Positions 17,617 to 25,255 are shown, counted from the first letter of the stretch. The stretch: 64,000 nt of DNA from an uncultured Clostridia bacterium (GCA_947585745.1 CANPXF010000003.1:1-64000), one strand, 5' to 3'. Translations and numbers: made by a program. The notes: generated by a model not told the origin, from the letters alone.

Positions 17617-18477
17617 ATGGATATTGTTATTCTCGATTTGGAGTGGAACGGCTCCTACAGCAAAAAGGTTCACCATTATGTAAATGAAATAATTGAGTTC
17701 GGCGCGGTTAAAGTTGATAACGAGTTAAATATTAAAGATACCTTTTCAATGCTTGTAAAGCCTGAAATAGGGAAGAAATTAAGCAGTCATATAGCGTCGT
17801 TAACGCATATTGACAACGATGAGCTTTTTAAAAAGGGTGAAAGCTTCAAAACCGCTACTGAAAAGTTTACGGAATTTGCGAAAAACAGTATAATACTAAC
17901 TTGGGGAACATCGGATATTTTAACCCTTATGGACAATTACAACTACTATACGGGCGACAGCGAGATTCCGTTTTTAAAATATTACTGTAATTTACAGGAG
18001 TACTGCGAATATGAACTCGGCGCTCATAACCCCGCGTCACAGTTAGGACTTCAAAACTGCGCTGATATGCTTAATATTAAAAGTGACGAACAGGATTTGC
18101 ACAGAGCCTATACCGACGCGATTTTAAGCTTGAAATGTCTTAAAATGGTTTATGATAAGGGAAAATTCAAGAAGTATATTTACAAAGCGGACGATGAATT
18201 TTACAACAAGGTCACCTTTAAAAACAAGCAGATTACCGATATAAATAATCCGCTTGTAGACAGAAGCCAGCTTTATTTTATTTGTGACGACTGCCAAATC
18301 CGCGCAGAACAGCTAACTCATTTTAAGGTTAAAAATAAAAATTTCGTGGCGAAATTCCGTTGTCCGAAATGCAGAAAACAGTTTAACGGAAGAATTTCAA
18401 TGCGCCTCAAATTTGACGGCATAACAATAAAGAAAAAAACCTTTCTAAACGAACCCCCGAAGCTTTCCGACGATTAA
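17617..18477 (+). CDS. DEDDh 3'-5' exonuclease with C-terminal zinc ribbon
   Basis: 286 residues. The N-terminal domain is a DnaQ/KapD-like exonuclease: ILDLEWNG carries the Exo I acids D7 and E9, and HRAYTDA carries the Exo III His162 and Asp167. The C-terminal part (about 220-255) holds CDDC (223-226) and CPKC (249-252), a zinc ribbon that probably contacts nucleic acid. The family digests single-stranded DNA or RNA, and some members act in sporulation control. The 4-nt gap to typA implies one mRNA. The exact substrate cannot be read from sequence. Confidence 0.85.
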   Translation: MDIVILDLEWNGSYSKKVHHYVNEIIEFGAVKVDNELNIKDTFSMLVKPEIGKKLSSHIASLTHIDNDELFKKGESFKTATEKFTEFAKNSIILTWGTSDILTLMDNYNYYTGDSEIPFLKYYCNLQEYCEYELGAHNPASQLGLQNCADMLNIKSDEQDLHRAYTDAILSLKCLKMVYDKGKFKKYIYKADDEFYNKVTFKNKQITDINNPLVDRSQLYFICDDCQIRAEQLTHFKVKNKNFVAKFRCPKCRKQFNGRISMRLKFDGITIKKKTFLNEPPKLSDD

Positions 18478-18497
18478 TTTTTATCGGCTCTATTTGT

Positions 18498-18593
18498 TAC
18501 TACTACTTTTATTATAAGGACTTTTCAGGTGATAGTATTAGCGAGGAAGCGAAAAGTCTGCTTGATGAATTTATAGAAAGGTGGAAAAAGTAA
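18498..18593 (+). pseudogene. 3' remnant of an unidentified gene
   Basis: An open frame with no usable start encodes YYYFYYKDFSGDSISEEAK... and ends ...FIERWKK at a TAA that overlaps the next ATG (TAATG). The coupled stop/start suggests a once-intact two-gene unit that lost most of its first gene by deletion or insertion next to the exonuclease gene. The tail looks like a helical C terminus. I do not recognise the parent family. Confidence 0.45.
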
Positions 18594-18769
18594 TGTCAGC
18601 GCCAATTTTGAATTGTCCTTGTTGTAAGCATTTTATAGGTGCAAAGGATAGAAGTGAACCATTAACTTGCAAAGCCTTTCCAAAAGAAATACCATTTGAT
18701 TACCTTTTCGGAAAAGTTGATGTAAAGAGTATAAAAGAGTGTAACAACGGGATAGGCTACGAGGAATAA
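18593..18769 (+). CDS. Cys-rich miniprotein, possible zinc finger
   Basis: 58 residues beginning MSAPILNCPCCKHFIGAK. The cysteines (CPCC near 8-11, CKAFP near 26, CNNG near 50) could bind one metal ion. The ATG overlaps the stop of the remnant gene upstream, and GAAAGGTGG provides the ribosome site; the GTG at 18581 is less likely. Miniproteins of this kind are frequent in plasmid, phage and conjugative-element gene sets. Function unknown. Confidence 0.6.
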   Translation: MSAPILNCPCCKHFIGAKDRSEPLTCKAFPKEIPFDYLFGKVDVKSIKECNNGIGYEE

Positions 18770-18816
18770 TATATCGCCTTTTATATATCTGCAACGAACA
18801 ATAATTATCACTTATT

Positions 18817-18864
18817 AACGTTTATGTTTATATCCTATTCAGGATAAAACATAGACGTTTTTTC
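18817..18864 (+). terminator. Terminator after the Cys-rich miniprotein gene
   Basis: A long, slightly imperfect stem (AACGTTTATGTTT.. / ..AAACATAGACGTT) closes with TTTTTT. Confidence 0.75.
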
Positions 18865-18972
18865 ATTTGAGTAAAATAAAGCTGTTTAAAATACCTATCT
18901 TGTTTTATACCGCAAATTACTTAAAAAATTGTTCTTTGTTACCATAGTCCTGACTTTGGTACTTTTCCACAA

Positions 18973-19026
18973 AATCGAACAAATTTTCTAAAAGGTATTG
19001 TAATCGAACAAATATTCTGCTATAAT
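18973..19026 (+). promoter_or_regulatory. Promoter with two direct-repeat operator candidates
   Basis: -35 TTGTAA (18998-19003), 17 bp, -10 TATAAT (19021-19026). The 12-mer AATCGAACAAAT occurs 29 bp apart, once upstream of the -35 and once within the spacer. Each is followed by TTCT, giving a loose GAAC-N4-(A/T)TTC shape that recalls a degenerate Gram-positive LexA box. Confidence 0.5.
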
Positions 19027-19102
19027 TTAATTACAAAATTATTGAGCCCCGAATAATTTTGTAAATGTAAAAGAATTAAAAAGATGTTTGAAAGGATTTT
19101 AT

Positions 19103-19318
19103 ATGAATTATATCGAATGGGCGCAGGAATATTATAAAGACGCCGAAAGAGTAATGAAAACTATTAAAAAATATGAGAAGATTTTAAAAAATACGGGCCA
19201 GGCTAACGAGGAAAAGCTTAACTCAATTATAGCCTCATACCGTTATATTTATTATGATGTTTTAAATACTGCGAAAATGCTTGAGTCAAGAGCAAAGGTG
19301 AATGAAAATGCGGCATAG
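19103..19318 (+). CDS. Small helical protein, partner of a sigma-like regulator
   Basis: 71 residues starting MNYIEWAQEYYKDAERVM. It is all-helical with a heptad-like pattern and has no Cys or membrane segment. AAAGGA 6 nt before the ATG at 19103 fixes the start; the TTG at 19088 lacks one. The 3' end overlaps the following HTH gene by 11 nt. Small helical proteins of this type often precede sigma-70 region-4-like genes in prophages and integrative elements. I do not recognise a named family. Confidence 0.6.
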   Translation: MNYIEWAQEYYKDAERVMKTIKKYEKILKNTGQANEEKLNSIIASYRYIYYDVLNTAKMLESRAKVNENAA

Positions 19319-19601
19319 AAGAGTTTCAATAACTGAAAAAAACGAACATCGACTGGTTTATTTTGACCACGATTACAGAGAAACAAACGACAACGAGATT
19401 AAAAAAATGAAAAAAATTCTTAATTATGCCATCGCGAACGAGCTTACCGACCGCCAACGCTATTGTATTTGCGAGCATTATTTGAACGGCAGAAGTATGA
19501 AAAATATCGCGGGAGAATTAAATCTGAATCCCTCAACCGTGACACGTCATATAAAAAGCGCGGAAAAACGTCTTAAAAGAATCGCTGACTGCTACTGCTA
19601 A
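19308..19601 (+). CDS. Sigma-70 region-4-like HTH protein
   Basis: About 97 residues. The C-terminal half (LTDRQRYCICEHYLNGRSMK, then NIAGELNLNPSTVTRHI) is a sigma region-4 / LuxR-type helix-turn-helix. The N-terminal 35 residues are charged and contain no region-2, so it cannot act as a complete sigma factor. Similar proteins control late or transfer genes in phages and conjugative elements. Of two close ATGs, 19308 is preferred because AAAGGTG is 7 nt upstream; 19302 is only 1 nt from it. The gene ends in a strong terminator. Confidence 0.72.
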   Translation: MRHRRVSITEKNEHRLVYFDHDYRETNDNEIKKMKKILNYAIANELTDRQRYCICEHYLNGRSMKNIAGELNLNPSTVTRHIKSAEKRLKRIADCYC

Positions 19602-19614
19602 AAAACATAATAAT

Positions 19615-19667
19615 AGTCGGAAGGCACATAGGTGAAATTCACCTTGCCTTCCGACTTATTTTTTTAA
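19615..19667 (+). terminator. Strong two-stem terminator after the sigma-like gene
   Basis: A perfect 12-bp outer stem (AGTCGGAAGGCA / TGCCTTCCGACT), an inner 7-bp stem (AGGTGAA / TTCACCT), then TATTTTTTT. Confidence 0.93.
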
Positions 19668-19686
19668 TTATTTTATGTAAAAATGC

Positions 19687-19893
19687 TTAAATCTCAAAGT
19701 CTTCCTTTTTAAATTTCATCATTTTTACGTTGCTTTTCGGAACCCTGAGCGTAGGATTATATTCAAATTTTCTGCACTTGCCTTTTTTTATTTCCCTTTT
19801 TTTATTACAGCTAAACTCCTTGCCCGATTTATTAAAGTTTTCGCAGTATTCGCACTTTACCTCAATGTTATTACCAAAAAGCTCCTTGTTCAT
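19687..19893 (-). CDS. Basic Cys-rich miniprotein
   Basis: 68 residues, lysine-rich. The cysteines are in CEYCENF (about 14-17), SCNKK (about 29) and GKCRKFE (about 40), which would suit a small zinc-binding fold. GGAGCGG before the ATG supports translation on this strand. The opposite-strand frame over the same DNA is a hydrophobic shadow without a ribosome site. It converges on the sigma-like gene and may belong to the same accessory patch. Function unknown. Confidence 0.6.
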   Translation of the reverse strand: MNKELFGNNIEVKCEYCENFNKSGKEFSCNKKREIKKGKCRKFEYNPTLRVPKSNVKMMKFKKEDFEI

Positions 19894-19960
19894 TTTATCC
19901 GCTCCAAATCATTTTTATATCAATTTTTTCCTTAAATATTATATCAAAGATTATTGTAAC

Positions 19961-19989
19961 TTGCAAGATGTATAAATTTGGTATAGAAT
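19961..19989 (+). promoter_or_regulatory. pgeF promoter
   Basis: -35 TTGCAA (19961-19966), 17 bp, -10 TAGAAT (19984-19989). The predicted start of transcription near 19996 lies after the TTG at 19994, which excludes that codon as the start. Confidence 0.6.
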
Positions 19990-20005
19990 ATATTTGGTGA
20001 TATTT

Positions 20006-20839
20006 GTGAATTTTTCAAGCCATACAATGAGTCTTAATAACCCCGATACTGTTCCGTATCTTACTTATAATTCTTTAAGTGAAATATCTTTTATTAAACA
20101 CGCTTTTTCAACCCGATTGGGAGGCGTCAGCAAGGGAATTTTTTCCACGATGAATTTGGCATTTAACCGTGGCGATAAAAAAGAAGATGTTGTGGAAAAC
20201 TATCACAGGTTATGTGAAAGCGTCGGCATTGACTTTGATACCTTAGTTGCGTCAGCCCAGGACCACAATACTTTTGTAAGGTGCGTCACAGGCGAAAATT
20301 GTGGTACGGGTATTACAAAACCCCGTGATATTGAAAGTGTTGACGCGTTAATTACAAATGAAAAAAATGTTACTTTGGTAACTTATTATGCTGACTGTAC
20401 TCCGCTTTTCTTTGTCGATACAAATAAAAGGGCGATTGGTTTGGCTCACGCGGGCTGGCGCGGAACGGTCGGAAGAATAGGCGAAAAAGTAATTAAGGAA
20501 ATGACAGCAAAATTTAACACAAATCCCAAAGATTTAATCTGCGCCGTAGGACCTGCTATTTCCAAATGCTGTTATGAGGTTGATAAAATCTGCGCCGATG
20601 AATTTTATAAGCTGTCGGATTTAGATACGTCAAAATTTATTATTCCAAAAATGAATAATAAATTTATGATAGACCTTTTGGAAACAAATCGTCAGATTTT
20701 AATAAAATCAGGTGTTTTACCGAATAATATTACAGTATCGGATTTATGTACGAAATGTAACAGCGATTTTTTATGGTCGCACCGCGCGACAAACGGAAAT
20801 CGCGGAACTATGTGCGCAATGATGTGTATTAAAGAATAG
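20006..20839 (+). CDS. pgeF: Multicopper-like purine nucleoside / polyphenol enzyme (YfiH/PgeF family)
   Basis: About 277 residues of the former DUF152 family. The CADCTPLFF and LAHAGWRGT blocks provide the Cys and His metal ligands. Characterised relatives act as purine nucleoside phosphorylase/deaminase or editing hydrolase in peptidoglycan precursor formation. The start is uncertain. The GTG at 20006 has GGTGAT just upstream and lies ~10 nt from the predicted transcription start. The ATG at 20027 has no ribosome site, and the family motif begins well after both. The beta-helix gene follows after 10 nt, so the two are probably co-transcribed. Confidence 0.85.
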   Translation: MNFSSHTMSLNNPDTVPYLTYNSLSEISFIKHAFSTRLGGVSKGIFSTMNLAFNRGDKKEDVVENYHRLCESVGIDFDTLVASAQDHNTFVRCVTGENCGTGITKPRDIESVDALITNEKNVTLVTYYADCTPLFFVDTNKRAIGLAHAGWRGTVGRIGEKVIKEMTAKFNTNPKDLICAVGPAISKCCYEVDKICADEFYKLSDLDTSKFIIPKMNNKFMIDLLETNRQILIKSGVLPNNITVSDLCTKCNSDFLWSHRATNGNRGTMCAMMCIKE

Positions 20840-20849
20840 GAATTTTATT

Positions 20850-23306
20850 ATGAAAAAAAATATTTGCAGAAGTGTAGCGCTTTTTATAATTTTGCTTTAT
20901 GCTTTAAGTGTTCTGACAATTTCAGTTTCATCAGCGGTAACCTATACTAACTCTAAGGGTACCGTTAAAGTTGTCTGCGGAAAATACAGCAAAAAGTTTA
21001 AAGCGAAAAAATATAATCACAACTTTTCAAAGGCGCTCAACGCGGCTTTGGAAACAGCGCGTAAAAAATCTACATCTAAAAAAATCGCTACTGTTACCGT
21101 GTCAAAGGGCTATTACTATCTCGACCGCACCATTAAAATTTACAGCGATACAACTTTAAAAGCGAATAACTGCTATTTTAAGTATTACGGCAATCTTATA
21201 AGAAACGGTTACAATAAAAAAGCGTCGAAGGCGTCGGGATACAGCGGAGCAAAAAATATCACAATAATCGGAGGAAGCTGGGACGCGGCTGTACCTTATT
21301 CTCAGGCAGGTACTTCAAATTGGAGAATACAACATTCTACAATGCGCTTTGCGCACTGTAAAAATCTTAAAATTGAAAACTGCACTTTTAAAAATAACTA
21401 CAACTGTCACGACATAGAGCTCGGCGGAGTAGATACTGCAAAAATAAATAAATGTAATTTTTATAATGACAAGGGAGTAAATATTTTTAAAAATGACGGC
21501 GGACGTGAGTCAATACAGCTTGACGTTTGCACTTCGGAAGCTATGCCCGAATTTAAAAATTTTGACTACACCACCTGCAAGAATATTACACTTTGCAACT
21601 CTTCCTTTAAAAATAAATTCCGCGGAATAGGAAGCCACCACGCGGTTTTGGGAAATACTTTTGACAATATAAAGGTTTATAACAATACTTTCCAAAATAT
21701 CGGAGGAATTGCCGTTTACGGAGTGTATTGGACTAACTCAAAAATCTACGGCAATACAATGAAATCCGTAGGCTTGGGCGTTGATGTCAGAAATATGACG
21801 ACAGGTTCAGGCTATAATTTCTATAATTTAAAAAAGATTTCATACAGTAAATGCGATAATGCGGTAAAAAATTCAAAGATTTATATATATGACAATACAA
21901 TTAACCTTCGCAAATCCAATAATACCTACGCGAGAGCCTGCGGAGTAAGGGTTATGGGCGACTATTACGAGAAGAACGACACAAAAACAGGAGTAAAGGC
22001 AGGAGTATATAAGGTTTACGGAGTAAATGTCGGAACAGATTCGAGCGGTAATGCTAAGCCTAACACAATATCGGGTAATGTTGCCGCGGGCGTTCAGCTC
22101 AATTATGCTGTCGATTCAAGCGTTAAATATAACTCAATAAATTTAAACAGCTCCGTTTCCGATACATCAAACGGAATTGAAATAAAGGGTTGTGAAAACA
22201 CCTCGGTCATTTCAAATACGGTTAAAAACGGCAAGATTAAGGACGCGAGAGGAATTTATCTCACTCCCACAGCGGCAGGCTTTGCCGACGAGAATATTAC
22301 TGTAACCAATAATTCGGTAACCAATTTCTTAATGTCGGGAATTTATTCGTACAAGGCATATAATTCTATTTTAGAAAATAATACAGTTAACGATTGTTTG
22401 GATATGGGTATTTCAATCAGAACCTGCGATAAGGTTTCAGTCAATAAAAACAATTTATCCAACAACAAAAACAGCGGTGTCTACGTCTATTCAAACAGCA
22501 GTAATACAACAGTATCGGAAAATATTATAGGCGCTACGAAATCCACGGGAATAAAGATAAAGGAATCAAGCGCAACTAAAGCGAACGATAATAAAATATC
22601 CGACAGCGGAGAATACGGTTTCTTAGTACGCCAAAGTATTGATACCGAAATTATGAAAAATGAAATTACAAATCCTTTGTCATACGGAGTTCGTATAAAC
22701 TACGGTTCAGACAATACAGAGCTTGTAAACAATAATATCACTTCACCTAAAAGCGAATGTATTTATTTTAACGGCGCTAACGACCCAACAAAGGACGTTG
22801 AAAAAACTCTTACTGTAGCTCAAAACTGTTTAAATTCGCCTGATTCTACCGCGGCGGTCAGCGTTGCGTATGACAATGTAGCCGCAAAAATTTATTCAAA
22901 TTACCGCGCTGACGACAATAAGCTTTTCTACAGATTTAAGGGCGACGATGACGCAAAATACACATCTGTTTACGACACTTTTTCTATAGAGGATTTATCG
23001 CTTGAAAAGTTTGATGAATATAATACGCTTAACTGGAGTTCAGCAGGTGATGAAATAAAATACAGAGTTTACAGAAAAGACGAAAACGGTTTTAATTTAA
23101 TTTCAGAAACCCCCGAAATTTCCTGCATTGATAACGATTTATTTGTTCCGTTAGAGTCGCAGAATGATACTGATAATTCATATATTGATGATAACGGTCA
23201 AACTTCGGTGAGAAAGCTTAATGTTTTTTATTATTCCGTATCACCGTATAGAGAATTTTCAAATGTAAAATTTTTCGGCGAGGAAATTTCTGTTAATTTT
23301 GAATAG
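20850..23306 (+). CDS. Secreted right-handed beta-helix protein
   Basis: 818 residues. A signal peptide (about 1-28) is followed by a basic, Lys-rich segment and a long parallel beta-helix (about 70-650). Its rungs carry Asn ladders such as NITIIGGSWD, ISGNVAAGVQL and NNTVNDCLDMGISIRTCD. The C-terminal 120 residues look like a fibronectin-III fold (TLNWSSAGDEIKYRVYRKDE). Parallel beta-helices are typical of pectate lyases, other polysaccharide lyases and adhesins. The carbohydrate target and catalytic residues cannot be assigned here. There is no dockerin, sortase signal or membrane anchor. It lies 10 nt after pgeF and ends at a bidirectional terminator. Confidence 0.8.
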   Translation: MKKNICRSVALFIILLYALSVLTISVSSAVTYTNSKGTVKVVCGKYSKKFKAKKYNHNFSKALNAALETARKKSTSKKIATVTVSKGYYYLDRTIKIYSDTTLKANNCYFKYYGNLIRNGYNKKASKASGYSGAKNITIIGGSWDAAVPYSQAGTSNWRIQHSTMRFAHCKNLKIENCTFKNNYNCHDIELGGVDTAKINKCNFYNDKGVNIFKNDGGRESIQLDVCTSEAMPEFKNFDYTTCKNITLCNSSFKNKFRGIGSHHAVLGNTFDNIKVYNNTFQNIGGIAVYGVYWTNSKIYGNTMKSVGLGVDVRNMTTGSGYNFYNLKKISYSKCDNAVKNSKIYIYDNTINLRKSNNTYARACGVRVMGDYYEKNDTKTGVKAGVYKVYGVNVGTDSSGNAKPNTISGNVAAGVQLNYAVDSSVKYNSINLNSSVSDTSNGIEIKGCENTSVISNTVKNGKIKDARGIYLTPTAAGFADENITVTNNSVTNFLMSGIYSYKAYNSILENNTVNDCLDMGISIRTCDKVSVNKNNLSNNKNSGVYVYSNSSNTTVSENIIGATKSTGIKIKESSATKANDNKISDSGEYGFLVRQSIDTEIMKNEITNPLSYGVRINYGSDNTELVNNNITSPKSECIYFNGANDPTKDVEKTLTVAQNCLNSPDSTAAVSVAYDNVAAKIYSNYRADDNKLFYRFKGDDDAKYTSVYDTFSIEDLSLEKFDEYNTLNWSSAGDEIKYRVYRKDENGFNLISETPEISCIDNDLFVPLESQNDTDNSYIDDNGQTSVRKLNVFYYSVSPYREFSNVKFFGEEISVNFE

Positions 23307-23324
23307 TTTTAAAAAAGAAAAATC

Positions 23325-23356
23325 AAAACGGTTGAGAAAATCTCAACCGTTTTTTA
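23325..23356. terminator. Bidirectional terminator between the beta-helix and pseudouridine synthase genes
   Basis: A perfect 12-bp stem (AAAACGGTTGAG / CTCAACCGTTTT) with A-rich and T-rich flanks. Its last bases overlap the minus-strand stop codon. Confidence 0.88.
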
Positions 23357-24298
23357 CTTATTAAACCAGACTTCTTTAACCTTGAATTCTTTGCCGTTGA
23401 GGTAATTAAGTCTGCCCGCGTCGCTTTTGAAATTAAAAACAAGCTTATAAGCGTATAAAGCCTGATATTTTTCGCTGTTTATAAAATTTTTCTTATTTTT
23501 CCCGTATTTGCTGTCGCCGACCAAGGGGTGTCCCATAAACGCCATATGAGCTCTGATTTGATGCGTTCTCCCCGTATGGAGGTGAATTTCAGCCAAAGAT
23601 GTTTTTTCGTCGCTTTTTAAAATTTTATACTCTGTTTTTATATTTTTTGAATTTTTAACAGGATTTTTAAAAACTTTAACTTTGTTATTTTTGTTATCCT
23701 TAACTAAATATCCTTCTAAAATTCCGCTCGGGTGTTTCGGCTTTCCGCATAATTTGCAGAGGTAATATTTTTCTATTTCTCTACTGCGCATTTTATCGTT
23801 AAGTATTCTTAAACTTTCCGCATTTTTTGCGCCTATAACCAAACCGCCCGTATTTCTGTCAATCCTGTTTACAAGGGCGGGCGAAAAGGAGTTTTCATTT
23901 TCGGGATTGTATTCTCCCTTTTTGTAGAGATAATGTTTAAGGCGCATAACAAGGCTGTCAAAATGATAGCTCTTGTCTTGATGAACGATAACTCCGGGCT
24001 TTTTGTCAAGGAGAATTATGTTTTCGTCTTCATAAACGATGTCAAGCTTATCGGGAGCCTTTAAAAATTCGTAGTTTTTTTCGTTATAATTTTCAAAAAA
24101 TTCATCTTTAATATAAAGGGTAAGTATATCTCCCGCGTTTAAAATATCGGATTTATCGCACTTTTTACCGTTAATTTTAATGTATTTTGTTCTGATGTAC
24201 TTATACATAAGCGATTTAGGCATAGTTTTAAAGCGTTTGCTTAAAAATTTATCAAGCCTTTGACCGCCGTCGTTTTCTTTAATCTCAATAGTTCTCAT
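23354..24298 (-). CDS. RluA-family 23S rRNA pseudouridine synthase
   Basis: 314 residues. The N-terminal S4 RNA-binding domain (GGQRLDKFLSKRF, about 11-60) is followed by the RluA catalytic domain. The active Asp is D147 in VNRIDRNTGG, the family's HRLDxxTSG motif with Asn and Gly replacements. GRTHQIRAHMAF near 242-253 is the second signature. Members isomerise uridines in 23S rRNA or tRNA. The predicted promoter puts the transcript start at the A of the ATG, and no Shine-Dalgarno is present, so the mRNA looks leaderless. Confidence 0.93.
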   Translation of the reverse strand: MRTIEIKENDGGQRLDKFLSKRFKTMPKSLMYKYIRTKYIKINGKKCDKSDILNAGDILTLYIKDEFFENYNEKNYEFLKAPDKLDIVYEDENIILLDKKPGVIVHQDKSYHFDSLVMRLKHYLYKKGEYNPENENSFSPALVNRIDRNTGGLVIGAKNAESLRILNDKMRSREIEKYYLCKLCGKPKHPSGILEGYLVKDNKNNKVKVFKNPVKNSKNIKTEYKILKSDEKTSLAEIHLHTGRTHQIRAHMAFMGHPLVGDSKYGKNKKNFINSEKYQALYAYKLVFNFKSDAGRLNYLNGKEFKVKEVWFNK

Positions 24299-24304
24299 AA
24301 AATT

Positions 24305-24333
24305 ATTATAAGCTTTTTCCCGATTTTTTGCAA
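24305..24333 (-). promoter_or_regulatory. Promoter of the pseudouridine synthase gene (minus strand)
   Basis: On the minus strand: TTGCAA (24333-24328), 17 bp, TATAAT (24310-24305). The -10 ends only 7 nt before the ATG at 24298, implying a leaderless message. Confidence 0.65.
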
Positions 24334-24432
24334 TATTTTGCTTAAAATCAAAATTTTGTATTGATAATTACCACCAAATATTAAAATTAAATTCCATATA
24401 AAAGTTACCTGAATTTACACCCGTAAATCCCA

Positions 24433-24461
24433 TTGACATCAGCTTTTATATGCGTTACAGT
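24433..24461 (+). promoter_or_regulatory. Promoter of the Cys-rich secreted protein gene
   Basis: A consensus -35 TTGACA (24433-24438), 17 bp, and -10 TACAGT (24456-24461). The leader is short (~17 nt) and carries AAAGGAGG. Confidence 0.65.
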
Positions 24462-24484
24462 GGATGCTGAAAGGAGGTTTTCAA

Positions 24485-25255
24485 ATGAAGAAAACCATAT
24501 CAGTTTTTTTATCTTTACTTTTTATTTTTGCGCTTGCAACTCCTGCGTCAGCGTTATGTATTAACGGCAGTAATTTTAATATTTTTAGCAGTAAAAACAG
24601 TAATTGCAGTAGCGGAAACTGCGCAGGTACAAATCTTTTAAGCAGTAATTGCAAGAGCGGAAACTGCGCAGGTACAAATCTTTTAAGCAGTAATTGCAAG
24701 AGCGGAAACTGCACAAGCGGTAATTTCTCATACTGTCTTAAAAACGACGGTACAGCCTGCTTAACAGGATATAACGGTTCCTGTTCAAATATAAAGCTTC
24801 CGAGTTGTGTAAACGGTTGCAAGGTAACGTCTGTCGGCAGTTGCTTTTCTGACAATTCAAACTGCAACCTTAATAGTGTAACAGTCCCGAATTGCGTCAA
24901 ATCAATCGGTTGCAACGCTTTTTCAGACTGCACGCTTAAATCAAATAAGGGTTCGTGCGCGGAAAAGTACGCAAAGTCCGACTCCTGCGTTGACTTCAAA
25001 TCAGTTGATAATTCGTGTGACCCTAAGCTTTCAAAAGACTCTGTATGCGTAAAGAAAGGAAAAACCGCCTCTGTTTCGATTATCGGAAAGAAATGCGGTG
25101 TTGATAATAAATACACTAATTCATCGTGCGCTAAAATTTCATCAAAGTGCTCATCTTCAAAATTAACTGTTAAAGGTTTAAAGAAAGGCGCTACAACATT
25201 AAAAATTAAGGTAAATAACTGCAAAACTCTTAAATTAAAAGTAAAGGTAAAATAA
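24485..25255 (+). CDS. Secreted cysteine-saturated BspA-repeat / Lys-rich Ig-like protein
   Basis: 256 residues from the ATG at 24485, 7 nt after AAAGGAGG. A signal peptide ends near ASA (23). The mature part carries all 25 Cys, about one residue in nine. Order: tandem 15-residue repeats containing SSNCKSGNCAGTNLL (about 39-80); a BspA-type leucine-rich segment (about 81-175) with the usual PSxVNGxKVTSVG, VPNxVKSIGxNAFSDC and AEKYAKS phrases but Cys at many consensus positions; and a basic C-terminal module (about 177-256) homologous to the C terminus of the CBM74 protein at 29234. There is no dockerin, sortase motif or membrane helix. Probably a disulfide-hardened surface protein; function unknown. 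Confidence 0.8.
   Translation: MKKTISVFLSLLFIFALATPASALCINGSNFNIFSSKNSNCSSGNCAGTNLLSSNCKSGNCAGTNLLSSNCKSGNCTSGNFSYCLKNDGTACLTGYNGSCSNIKLPSCVNGCKVTSVGSCFSDNSNCNLNSVTVPNCVKSIGCNAFSDCTLKSNKGSCAEKYAKSDSCVDFKSVDNSCDPKLSKDSVCVKKGKTASVSIIGKKCGVDNKYTNSSCAKISSKCSSSKLTVKGLKKGATTLKIKVNNCKTLKLKVKVK
24611..24715 (+). repeat. 45-bp tandem repeat inside the Cys-rich gene
   Basis: Two perfect 45-bp units (24611-24655, 24656-24700) and the first ~13 bp of a third encode 15-residue repeats with NCKSGNCAGTNLL. Perfect identity at DNA level suggests recent duplication and possible length variation between strains. Confidence 0.9.

Larger units (their letters stand above)
18770..19102 (+). other. 333-bp intergenic region of the accessory patch
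   Basis: Contains the terminator at 18817-18863, then ~110 bp of AT-rich sequence without a gene, then two direct repeats (AATCGAACAAAT at 18973-18984 and 19002-19013) and the promoter of the next gene pair. No ORF of note on either strand. Confidence 0.6.

Noticed and set aside
19302..19601. Complete extracytoplasmic sigma factor
   Set aside because: Only a region-4-like helix-turn-helix is present; there is no region 2 for -10 recognition, and the protein is under 100 residues.
24611..24715. Tandem repeat as a possible CRISPR array
   Set aside because: Units are directly adjacent with no unique spacers, lie inside an open reading frame and encode a regular 15-residue peptide repeat.
24481..25224. 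Long minus-strand frame opposite the Cys-rich gene
   Set aside because: Its Leu/Phe-rich repeats mirror the plus-strand repeats. It has no ribosome site, while the plus strand has a signal peptide, AAAGGAGG and recognisable domains.
24485..25255. Tyr-to-Cys changes as a product of a diversity-generating retroelement
   Set aside because: No reverse transcriptase, template repeat or C-type lectin fold is present nearby, and the changes are spread over the whole protein rather than a short variable region.
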